The notes beneath the pieces are model-generated. The model saw only the letters and a list, made by a program, of their open reading frames with translations, was not told where the DNA came from and made no database searches. From Ascaris suum (lineage: Eukaryota; Nematoda; Chromadorea; Rhabditida; Ascarididae): a stretch of DNA of 64,000 nucleotides. The stretch lies in the NCBI GenBank assembly GCA_013433145.1, contig CM024176.1:2044349-2108348 (forward strand), given 5' to 3'. The position numbers and the translations under genes are program-made. This document shows, in pieces, positions 21,801-31,600 of this stretch. Position 1 is the stretch's first letter; every line of letters starts with the position of its first letter.

Positions 21801-24800
21801 AACGAGGGAACATATTTATTAAGGATGATGTGTATCTCGCTCTTCTCTTCCTCTGGTTGTATGCGTGTGACACCTGCCGTTCGTCCCTGATTTACAACGC
21901 TCATATAGCCGAACTTCAGAGGTCTGTCTCCTCGTTTCATTCGAACTTCTAGGCATGTGAAATGAGTTCAACACGACCGTTGTTGAGATTTAACGCACCG
22001 CCTGCTTGGTATGCTTAGGTCTGGGGTTCCCGAAGATGATCCAGAGGTGCGAGCTAAATCCAGTTAAATACACTGGTCCAACTTTTGGATCAGGAACCCA
22101 TTACAAGATTGAGCATTATCGTCTTCTCGTTATTTCGTCTTCCTAAATTTGTGAGGGGCATGTGAATTCGGTTACATCCATCAACTTAGTCAAACATGAT
22201 ACCCTGCGAAGAAACGTTTATCACGAGCATCATTCACTAGTGAATACAGTATATTAGTCATTCTATTTGCAATTGCCAGTGATAATGAGATGATTGTTGA
22301 GAACGATTGCAAAACGTCCAGCATGCATCCTCAACAACTTTTTTGTGTTATTCATTTGTTTGTCGAATGTGAAAGAGCCGATCCGCCATAGTTATGCAGA
22401 TGCAAATTGCCATAATCCAGCCCATGAAGCATATTCGACATCACCTTCCACGCACCTATCTTTACTTCTTCTTTTTCGGCTTTGATTTACCTATAATTAA
22501 TAAAAATTTATCCTTGATTTATTTTTATATATACTCGAGGTATGAGGCATTAAAATTCCTTTTATCCTCGAACAGCGACAAAAGAAATATACATACCTAT
22601 GTATTTATAAGATAGGTAATCCTTATAAAGAACAAAACTATTTCACCCTCAGAAATTCTGAAAAGTTTCATAGTCAATTTTATTGAAAAGAAAGGGTTTA
22701 TAGAAACGGAAGTAAAGTAAGGAAACGAAAGGAAGAAGTTTACTCAAACATATTTTTCCCTATATCATTGCGAAAATTTCATGATTTTATTGTCTTTAGA
22801 AACTTGTTGCTTGTAAAATCGAAATCTTTCATGGCCACTTCATATATGCAAATAAAAGATATTTTAATATTCATATATGCAAATAATGACAAATTATATC
22901 GCTAACCTCTACTCTTACTGCCCTTCTTTCGATGTACCTTCTTCTTTTTACTTTTCGATCTGCAATCATTGTACGATTGTTGTAGTAATAATCATAATAT
23001 CTTTGTCCTTTCAAGTTTTACTTTGATTTGCACAATCACAGTAAATTATGGTACTATCGATGAGGTTAACAGTCTCATGGTTGTATGTCATAAGAGGAAG
23101 CACAATCATATCTCGATCTTAGTGTTTACTAAGATCTGTATATTCCTCACATCTGGAGCTAACTTCCTTTAGCATAACCTATAAGTCTTCCTCAGTTCGA
23201 GATATGTTCCCAGTGCTGGTTTGAAAAAAAAAAAAACGAATTAAAAAAAAATGTCGATGCGCCATTACTATGGATAGCGAATGAGAGAAATTCATTTTGA
23301 GCCGCATTTTCATGTGAAATGATGCGATTTCATATTGCTCTTGTTGACGTTTATTCTAGCCGAATGCGGAATCATTGCTCACTATGGACAAGAGTTGAAT
23401 GAAACTGTCACTTAGTTGATGCAAGAGCACAATGATCATCTATGTATGATGCATGTGGCTGTTTCTAGCTAAATCATTATGTACACCGCTATCGAAAACA
23501 ACCATCACCTCGCATAAAACTATAATCATATCAAAACAGCTTAATTTTAGCAATACCTATCCTATTTAATCAACAGAGGAAGCAAAAGCCGCAAAAAAGG
23601 GCCACACGGAACTCGAGATCCGTGCCGACCCTTGGCGAATTGACGGATCGTCAGATGAATCAGTTGAATCCTACATAGTAACTAATAGCTCACCCCTTCT
23701 CAGCCGAGCTGTCTTTCGACTTTACTGCTCCAGATCCTTCTTTACTTTCTGCTTGCGCACTTCCTCCGCCTTCTCCGCCTACCTTATCCTGAAAACATTG
23801 ATATACTTGTCAGTACGATTTGTTTAGCAGATAGTGCTATTCGGCTCTCGAATCAGCTTCATTAAATCTATTGTCATTTCCGCCGTGAGCGTCAGTTACA
23901 TTTATTTTGGCTACCAAACGTTAGTGGTTTCATTTTGACTACCAAGCGCTTTATGGAAGAAGCTTATTATCGGACATTTGAGTAATATTTTTGCTTGGAG
24001 GTTCACCAGGGCTGATACTTTATGTTGTAAACGTTTCGCGACACGCTGGGTGCATTCTGTCAATTACAAAAAAATTCTTACCGTTGCGGGGAGAGGTGGG
24101 GCGTTAGCTTCAGGGGCACCTTGTGGTGGAGCAGGTGGCGCACTGCCTTCAGCAGGAGGTGTTTCTGGAGCTGCATTCTCACCAGCAGGAGCAGCTTCTG
24201 GGGGCTGTGCTGGTGGAGCCTCGGTGGACGGCGCAGATGCAGCTTCGCCTGGTGGTGCAGGTGGAGCTTCGGCTGGTGGTGCAGGTGGAGCTTCGGCTGG
24301 CGGTGCAGGTGGAGCTTCGGCTGGCGGTGCAGGTGGAGCTTCGGCTGGTGGTGCAGGTGGAACTTCGGCTGGTGGTGCAGGTGGAACTTCGGCTGGTGGT
24401 GCAGGTGGAGCTTCGGCTGGTGGTGCAGGTGGAGCTTCGGCTGGTGTTGCAGGTGGAGCTTCGGCTGGTGGTGCGGATGGAGCTTCAGCAGGTGGGGCTT
24501 CAGCCGCCGCTTGTGGTGTTGCTTCAGGTATCGAAGGAGTTGGCTCCTGCGGGGCGGGCTCACCTGGAGGAGCAGCTTCTGTGCCCTGAAAACAGTGAAA
24601 TTTTAAGCACAGTTTGAACCAACTTAATTCTAATAACTTCAGTCAACTTGAAGATATTATAGCGATATCTTCCTAACCATACCTCTATGCATTCACCTTG
24701 AACAAGTATGGTGAAATTCATCACTGCTAAATGATGCATTATTTGCGGTAGAAAATGCAGTACAATTAAGAGAGACATACTTGGCTGCTGACTGTTGCTG

Positions 24801-26124
24801 CACCTTCAGTGGGAGCACCACTTAGCGCCATCTGTTGATTCTGCAATTTACCCTTTACGCGTTCGCGAACATTCATTAGCCTTTAAAAAACCTAACAAAT
24901 CCTTCCGCATCCAAGTTTATAAGCTTTAAACGTGATTAAAACTTGATAGCATCTCAGCGCTTTATGTGTTATACACACTTGAATATGTTTAAATTATCGT
25001 CATTGTGAGACAACGCATAATGTGGTTATGATCATATAAGAGATAATGAGTTCGGGAACGCTAATAAATGAGAAACTTATGCTCGAAAAGTTAAGTGCCG
25101 AAAACTTGCCCGAAAAGATATGCCCAAAAATTCAAGCAAAAATATTGATGTTTTGGATTATAGCTTCTTGCCGACTTATCAATCGAACTATTCACAAAAC
25201 ATTTGTGGATAAATTTAAAAATTGACGACGATAAATGTGAACCTTCATAACGAAGTATCCGGCGGTGGCAATAATTGCCAGAATTAGCAGAATCAGTATC
25301 ATGGACATCTCGATCCCGGTCAACTACCTCAGTTAGTATCAATCATCTACGAATGAGTTCTAGTGATTTTCATTCACTTAAATATACATTTGTAAATGCA
25401 AATTTTTGAGAACTTTAGAATATGCAAATTTTGAAATCCTATTTGCTAAGTTCCTTAATAATAAATAATGAATAATTTCTTAACTGAAATAATTTGTAGA
25501 GCTTATTTAGCAGTTTATTATTTTTGCAATAAGGATGAGGGAAACCTGCAGGAAATAGAGGCCAGCCTAAAGACTATAGGAGACAGCTAGATCTGAGAAG
25601 TATTGGGTGAGGGTAGATGGAAGCGTGGAAGCGATATTCATAATGAATGCTATGTTGATTGAAATGAATAAATAAATATTTTTTTCAAGAATTTTTACTG
25701 ATTGAATGGGTGCCTAGCGTATAACGCTTGAGTTCAATTACGTTTTAATTATACACGCATATGAGTTGAGTTTCAACAGTATATAGGCGAATTAGTGTAA
25801 AAATAAATTCGAGAAATTTTTCGCCAATGTAAATTAGCAATGGTTTTGACAAAATGGACAAAAATATAGATCATCGTATGACGAGAATTTCGATGATTCT
25901 GTATTCTGTAAAAATTGTTTGTCATTATTTACTTATTGAACTATTCTTTTGTTTTCGATCGTTTTCTTATTCTTCAGCTAAAAATGAGCGCTTCCAATTT
26001 GAAGTTCTTTAAGCCATACGAAGAGATGAAATTTTCTTTCATAGCAAATATTTTCGAATATGCCGATGTGGAAAATTATATTTTGCTGAGTTTATTGAAA
26101 GAAACGATACAGCATCTTCGCTAG
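18849..26124 (+). CDS. Unrecognised four- or five-exon gene hosting a nested gene
   Basis: I cannot name this protein. Exons 18849-18906, 20275-20334, 21132-21238 and 25978-26124 (TAG) follow TTCTTCAG, ATTGCAG, TTTGTAG and TTCTTCAG acceptors, and their phases (0/1, 1/1, 1/0, 0) all fit, giving 123 residues. A possible start exon at 18208-18231 (MDHNSANG, donor GTATAA) is in phase and would make 131 residues; it is less certain. The order is a basic helix (EKMLKKKWSLQLKKEKLGAV), a small-residue hydrophobic segment (VLAAGAFIAYCYP), a Ser/Thr/Met-rich stretch and an acidic/aromatic C-terminus (NLKFFKPYEEMKFSFIANIF). The first half weakly recalls the segment after the stalk in dynein heavy chains (charged helix, Trp, then LLAAAFIAY), but the length is far too short and the rest does not match. 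The last intron (4.7 kb) contains the minus-strand gene 23690-25308. Confidence 0.5.
21480..22200. other. GC-richer island inside an intron
   Basis: About 700 bases have clearly higher GC than the neighbours, with broken open frames (longest about 78 codons, 21498-21734) and no good splice pair. A mobile-element remnant or decayed gene would fit. I recognise no domain. Confidence 0.4.
23690..25308 (-). CDS. Membrane-anchored Pro/Ala/Glu-repeat protein (242 aa), nested gene
   Basis: This complete four-exon gene on the minus strand has exons 25308-25243, 24840-24781, 24585-24082 and 23788-23690, every junction in phase 0, with GT donors and TTTTCAG or TTGCAG acceptors. Exon 1 encodes a Met start and one membrane helix (MSMILILLILAIIATAGYFV) ending in Lys, either a signal-anchor or a signal peptide. 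Exon 2 is Ser/Ala-rich (20 residues). Exon 3 (168 residues) is almost all Pro, Ala and Glu, with about ten tandem AEAPPAPP units, some Val or Thr variants, then EGSAPPAPPQG. Exon 4 is Gly/Ser/Lys/Glu-rich and ends KSKDSSAEKG-stop. There is no Cys in the mature part. I know no function. The composition suggests a disordered, extended surface or secreted polypeptide, or a membrane-tethered spacer. The other frames across the repeat (Gly/Ala/Ser on plus, His/Leu/Pro on minus) are artefacts. It lies in an intron of the gene spanning 18849-26124. Confidence 0.82.
24242..24481. repeat. Coding minisatellite, ten 24-base units
   Basis: Ten head-to-tail copies of a 24-base unit (plus strand GCTTCGGCTGGTGGTGCAGG then TGGA) differ at only a few positions. 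Because 24 is a multiple of three, copy-number changes preserve the frame of the minus-strand AEAPPAPP repeat. The near identity suggests recent expansion or gene conversion. Confidence 0.93.
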
Positions 26125-28594
26125 CCATTTTCTTCGATGAGATTTTCGCTCATAAAAATAGCAAAAATAATTTGCTTTTTTTTTTGTGAGAAGTCTGGAA
26201 TTTTTTCTAATCTTTCGATGTTATTTATGAATATATTCGAATATATTTCTCAGCGGAGATAATCATAATTGATCCTGAGAGTAATTTTTCTATAGCGCTA
26301 AAGTATTTTAACAAAAGCGGACACTATGTTTTGATCCGTAGAGCATTTCCCAATCAATAATAATGATTCTTCCATCTGTATTTACCATACAGCTCATCGC
26401 TGTCTCACTCTACAAGATCAGTACTGACCACATAACATTTTTATTAACCTAGTATGCTGGATACTGAATTTCGAATTACCTCTTTGATTTTTTTTTTTGT
26501 AATGAATAGTTAACAGAGCCGATTTTACAGGTAATACGTGATCGAATGCGATAGTATCGTATCATTGAATTTAATTGAATGACTAACAATTTTATAGTAT
26601 TTGTTGTTTTTTAGGGTTTCGATGTAACAGATTACTTTCTTAAGTAATATTGCGAAAATCTTGTCTTATTAAGAACTCATTTAGCATAAATGCAAACGTT
26701 TTTATGTACTTTTGCAAAATTCCTTCGGAAAAAAATGAATTATCATTGCATCGTATATTGTTTATATATGTGTATATACGTTTTTTCTTCCCATCATTCA
26801 AACTAGTGGAAAAATTTCAACTCATTAAGCATTGAAGCTAAATGTTTGAAATTTCTTTCATTATAACGTAAATCATATGATGAATTCCTATATCATATTC
26901 CATACTGACTTTATAAACTTGGAGGAATTATTGGCATTTAAAGATTTATTTTAAAAAAAATCGCATAATTCGATTGATATGCAAAAAACATTTTTTATCA
27001 GGTTTGCATGAGCCGACCAATTAAAATATAAACGTGTGATTTTGCATATTCTAATTTCGAAAGTTTTTGCATAAATGAGCAAAACACTATAGCGCGCATA
27101 TTTTTTTGCAAACTTATCCGTTATGCTTTTCCAATATGACGTGGATAGAGATGGAAATATTAACAGCCTATATGCAATTTCGCATATAATTTTATCTTGC
27201 TAGTGTTTTTGTTGAATTTTTTTTTTCCTTCTATGATGCAAATTGTGTACACCATTAATAGCGGTATAAAAGAGTGTCCACAAAGCGAGGTGTTCATTTT
27301 TTACTCAGAAGAGGTTTCGGTATGGTTTATTATCTATTGACGTTCAGTGTGTCTATCTGAAATGATGTTCCATGCTTTTATTATCATGCACTTAGTTCAA
27401 ATATTTGTTGTGTAAAGGATAAATTTTTGATCATAGGAAATTAGGCTAAGACACCGAGTGCTCTACCACAAAAATGCTAGGGTGCCGGTGGAGTACCCAT
27501 CCCCAGGCAAAACGAGAGGTTGTAATTTGCTCTCCATCTGTGGCAAAGTTTCCAATCAAGTAAAAGATAAAAGGTATGACAAAAAAAAGAAATATTTCGT
27601 CGTATTGCAAACGAAACAATTGTGATCACTCGTTTTGCTCGCTTTCTGCTTAAATTTCGATGGCAAACGATAAAATATTCCCGACGGGCAACCGGAAGTG
27701 CTCACTGGAAATTTGCATAGGATGACAATTTGTAGGCTTGCATATACCTTTGCCTCAAATTTTTAAGTACTAATTGACGAGGAAATTTTGTTTCTTGTTT
27801 ATTAATTCCTTAACGAGTAAATTAATGAGTAACATTTATTTTATTGATATGGCTCATGTTTTGTGTGGTGATTAACGGGTATAAAATTGTGTGATGTTTC
27901 TAGTTTGATAACAAACGTTACGTCTGTGTGCATTTAATAGGCGCTTTCTTAGGCTTCTTGAATTATCCTCTATTTTTGAATTTTCCATGCATACTTGTTT
28001 GAAATGATTAACTAACAAAAAAAAAACGATTTCTTTATACAAAGGTTATTTCATGGTTTCCTCTATATCAAGTGTCGAAACAATCTTCCATCGACAAATT
28101 CATGACAGCCGCAAAGTTAAAACCAATATGTCCAAGGCTTCGAATGTCCTCATAATATACTCCGAAAACCATTCGCCAACAATATCCCCAGTAAGATAAC
28201 CAACGGATTTGGATGGGAATGATGGATCTAAACGATACTATAGAAGCCACGCTAACTTTCAATCGAGAATCGAAGGAATAATATGACGTCGCTCTCCGCG
28301 CGATGTTCAGGTTCTTGCGGCACAGCATGGTGATTGTGCCGCAAGAACGGGAACCTCATGGTTTGCGTTATAAGATGTGCTGACATTGATGCTTGAGGCG
28401 GTGCCTATACTTCGCCAATGTATATGCGAAGTCGGTGTTTTCAGATCCCTTTTCTCCATCCCTGTTCTCTCCCTCATCCTTCCCCCTTCTTCCACCTCTC
28501 CCAACGTGCTTAGCAACCCCCTTAATTAGTGGTGAGGGAGGCGATTATCTATCTGTGACTGCTATTCGGTGCAACTAGTATATCATCGAATCGG
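26125..28594. other. Intergenic region between the unknown gene and the kinase
   Basis: No exon is supported. It contains AT-rich sequence with many TTTGCAT/ATGCAA motifs (26980-27190), a GC-richer patch at 27445-27560 with a tRNA-like GGTAGAGC on the minus strand, and another GC-richer patch at 28060-28520 that includes a perfect hairpin and a strong pyrimidine tract (about 28441-28505). Open frames on the minus strand at 28068-28516 have no recognisable product. Confidence 0.45.
28311..28348. repeat. Perfect 14-bp inverted repeat with 10-base loop
   Basis: GTTCTTGCGGCACA (28311-28324) and TGTGCCGCAAGAAC (28335-28348) are exact reverse complements around GCATGGTGAT. The stem is unusually GC-rich for this region and lies about 260 bases upstream of the kinase start. 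It is not followed by a T run. It could be a structured transcript, a protein-binding palindrome or a transposon end. Confidence 0.92.
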
Positions 28595-28607
28595 TTTAGC
28601 GCCAAAA
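28595..28607 (+). promoter_or_regulatory. Possible trans-splice acceptor before the kinase ATG
   Basis: GGTTTAG ends 8 bases before the kinase ATG at 28608. Nematode mRNAs often receive a spliced leader just upstream of the start, and this spacing fits. The site could also be an ordinary acceptor of a 5' UTR intron. Confidence 0.35.
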
Positions 28608-31600
28608 ATGAGCAATATCCAGCCGGATCTGAAAAGAAAATCGACAAAATCGAAACGACCTGACAAAAGAAAGTTGGAAGAGCAATGCTGGTATCATGGA
28701 CTCATTTCACGAAAAGATGCCGAGTATGTTGGACGCTTTTTTATAGTAGTAAACACGGAGAACAATCTTTACTTGTAAACAAATGCTGCCCCCTCTGAAA
28801 TAATTCGGTCGTGATTATGAATTTCTCTCAGTGCTATTTTTTGCTGGTTGTTCTAATTTCGTGACGCTACTGTATATTTCATGATGCAATTTCGTGTTGA
28901 TGATGTATGTCCTATCCTGCACACGTACTTCCTATATATGTTTTTTATGCTTAGGATGTATAGTCTAATCGGAGTCCTTGATGCGCACCATAATTGGAGT
29001 CCTATCTTTCGGCATGTATAATGGTGAGCTTACAATTGCTGTCCATTGGTCATTTGCTGCAATTGTGATTTTATTGCTTTGGTCATTTGCCTGATGCTCA
29101 TTACCGTTGCAAGCTGTTTGTACTTCAGGTCTCTTCTGTCCAAGAAGGGCGACTTTGTTGTACGAGGTACCGAAGTGTATGGAGCCTATCGAATAGTGCT
29201 AAGTGTACACACCGGTGAACGAGTCGCACACTTCACAATCAATCCGTAAGTTCGATCTTCTATACGCGATTGATCTGACATATTGATGAGTGTAAAAATC
29301 GGAAAAGAAGGATCAATTTGATATGAGTAGTTCAAAGTTTACTTTATTCGTCTATTGTCGTATATGTCGAGTTATCGATGAGCACTAAAACTTAATGCCT
29401 TTTTTTATTCAATTTTGTATATTTTCTCTCTCATCTAAATACTTATATATCATTGCAATTTTATATTTATTGCAAGTGCATTGCAATCTTATTTCATGGC
29501 CACCAATTTCTCGACGATTGGAGAAAAGTATTGGGTGAACAGATACAATATGCGCTTGTATGCGTTTCAGTCTACAGAGCCGTTCAATTTCAGCAATATT
29601 TACTAAAGATAATGAAGCGCTTAGTAATTCGTTCCTAGTGTAAACAGCTGCTTACAGGAATTTTCAACAAGAAAGGTTCTTTTAAACCGGACAGTTCGAC
29701 TGAAGAAAAAAAATAGGACTTGCATATCTGACGGTCGTTCAATACTGGAGGTAGGAGGTCGCCCTTTCATGTAGATACTGGAGATAGAAAGTCGACTGTT
29801 CAAATTTCATCACCTAAGGTTTCCTTGTTTACTGAGTAAGTCAGGCACGAAAATGCGCCTAGTTCCCACTTAACTCTCCTGGTGCGTTTTCCAATTTATG
29901 ATGTGTCTATCGGCGACCAAATATGATACGCCACATTGCGGATGTTGAGATAATAAAGCTAAATTGGTTTTTCTAAGGATAAACGAAGGTCGGTTATATC
30001 AGATTTCAACACTGAAGAAATCACGCAAAGCGCCATCCGTTTACGACTTGGTTCAATTTTACAAAGTAAGCATCCAGTATGCCTTCTAAGTAAATCATCA
30101 TTAAGTATTATAGTCAATTATTAAATATTAAAGAATGCGTTAAATATTGAATGAAAACTCTATATACTCCTAATAATAACGCATAAAATTATGACTATTT
30201 AATTGATATCCTTCATAAATAAACGATATTGATCGTCAGATTTATCGATTTCGAACGTATCAATCGGCGATTTAGTCAATATTGTTTATTAAGCTTGCTT
30301 TCAAAGATAAGAGTGATGGATTGTTAAAGATAAATAACATTTAGTGAATATTATTTCAACTAGGTGAACTGCGCAATTTCTTATTTTGATTATACGTTGT
30401 TGAAATATATGAAAAAAAAAGAAAAAAAAAAGAAAAAAAAAAAAAAAGAAAAACTGCGCAACCAACGAAAAAAAAAAGAAAAATTTTTCATTATAAATAT
30501 GATAAAATTATTTTCGATGTTGTATTTGCTTTTTTTTTTTCATCTCATTGAAAGATTTGAGATGATTATAATTTGGCGCATATCAACCTTTAATCGAAAC
30601 GAATAGTGAGCGCATTTCTTATCTTTTTAGGAACTCCTTATTGCGATAGAAAAGTTGAGAAAATCGGATCTAGAGAAAGTTATTGGGGTGATCATGCAAG
30701 ACATTCTTTCAACCAACTGTGATTGTTGTGATTAGTGAAATATCATTGAGAGATATTCCGGTTCAATTGCAAGTATATATGAAAGGTATATATGAAAGTA
30801 AACGATAGCTTATATTCGCCAAAATGACCTATTGACTCCTCATAATGAAATAACTTGGCAGAGCTTTATTGCTTTTATTGACTCTTCTCTTGAGTAGACT
30901 ATCGGTGGTCGAAAAAGAATCGCTGTTATTGGCATTGTTTGGCATAGAATTGATGTTTTGAATTAATGCACTAAATAGAATTAATGCATTGAATAGAATT
31001 AATTTTTATTGGCAATGCATAGAATTAATGTATATTGCATTTTAGGTCCATCCTTTACGAATTAAAGACGCAAACGGAGTTACGACTGGCGTAAAACTCG
31101 GTGATGGTATTCCACGACCTAAATGGCTTGTACGACACGAATCGGTTTGCTATGATGCAACTAAGGCGAGACGATTTTTCTATTTCATTGATTAATTTGT
31201 AGTCCAAGTATAATTTCTCTGAAAGAGTTTTTTTTTCTTGAATTGTTGTCCTATATATCCGGAAATTTTGTAAGCATGGATATAATATATATTTATCATT
31301 TTCCGTTTCCGAACTTCATCCCTATTCCGGAATGTGTTTGTTGAACAATAAATATGCAAATGAATGCAAAGATGCGAGCTAAAAAATTGCGAGATCGAGG
31401 AAGGGGAAGAGGTTAGAGTGATGTGATTATAACCAGAAATGTCCGATATTTCTAAACTTGAAAGTTGAAGAGTCGATTTATTCATATCTGGAAGATCATA
31501 TTGCACACCGAAATAACTTAGTAATCCCTTTAAATCACTAAAAAAAAAATTTGTGGAACGACATTTCTGGGAGTAAGAAATTTTATGTTATTATTTCTTA

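Noticed and set aside
24242..24481. CRISPR array
   Set aside because: Units are contiguous without unique spacers and lie in a eukaryotic coding exon.
24078..24617. Long open frames on both strands giving Gly/Ala/Ser, His/Leu/Pro or Trp/Arg-rich repeats
   Set aside because: They are alternative frames of the 24-base repeat. Only the minus-strand AEAPPAPP frame connects in phase to exons with splice sites on both sides.
27437..27470. tRNA-like GGTAGAGCACTCGG on the minus strand
   Set aside because: The A-box start (TRGY) and any B box or T arm are missing, so it cannot fold as a tRNA.
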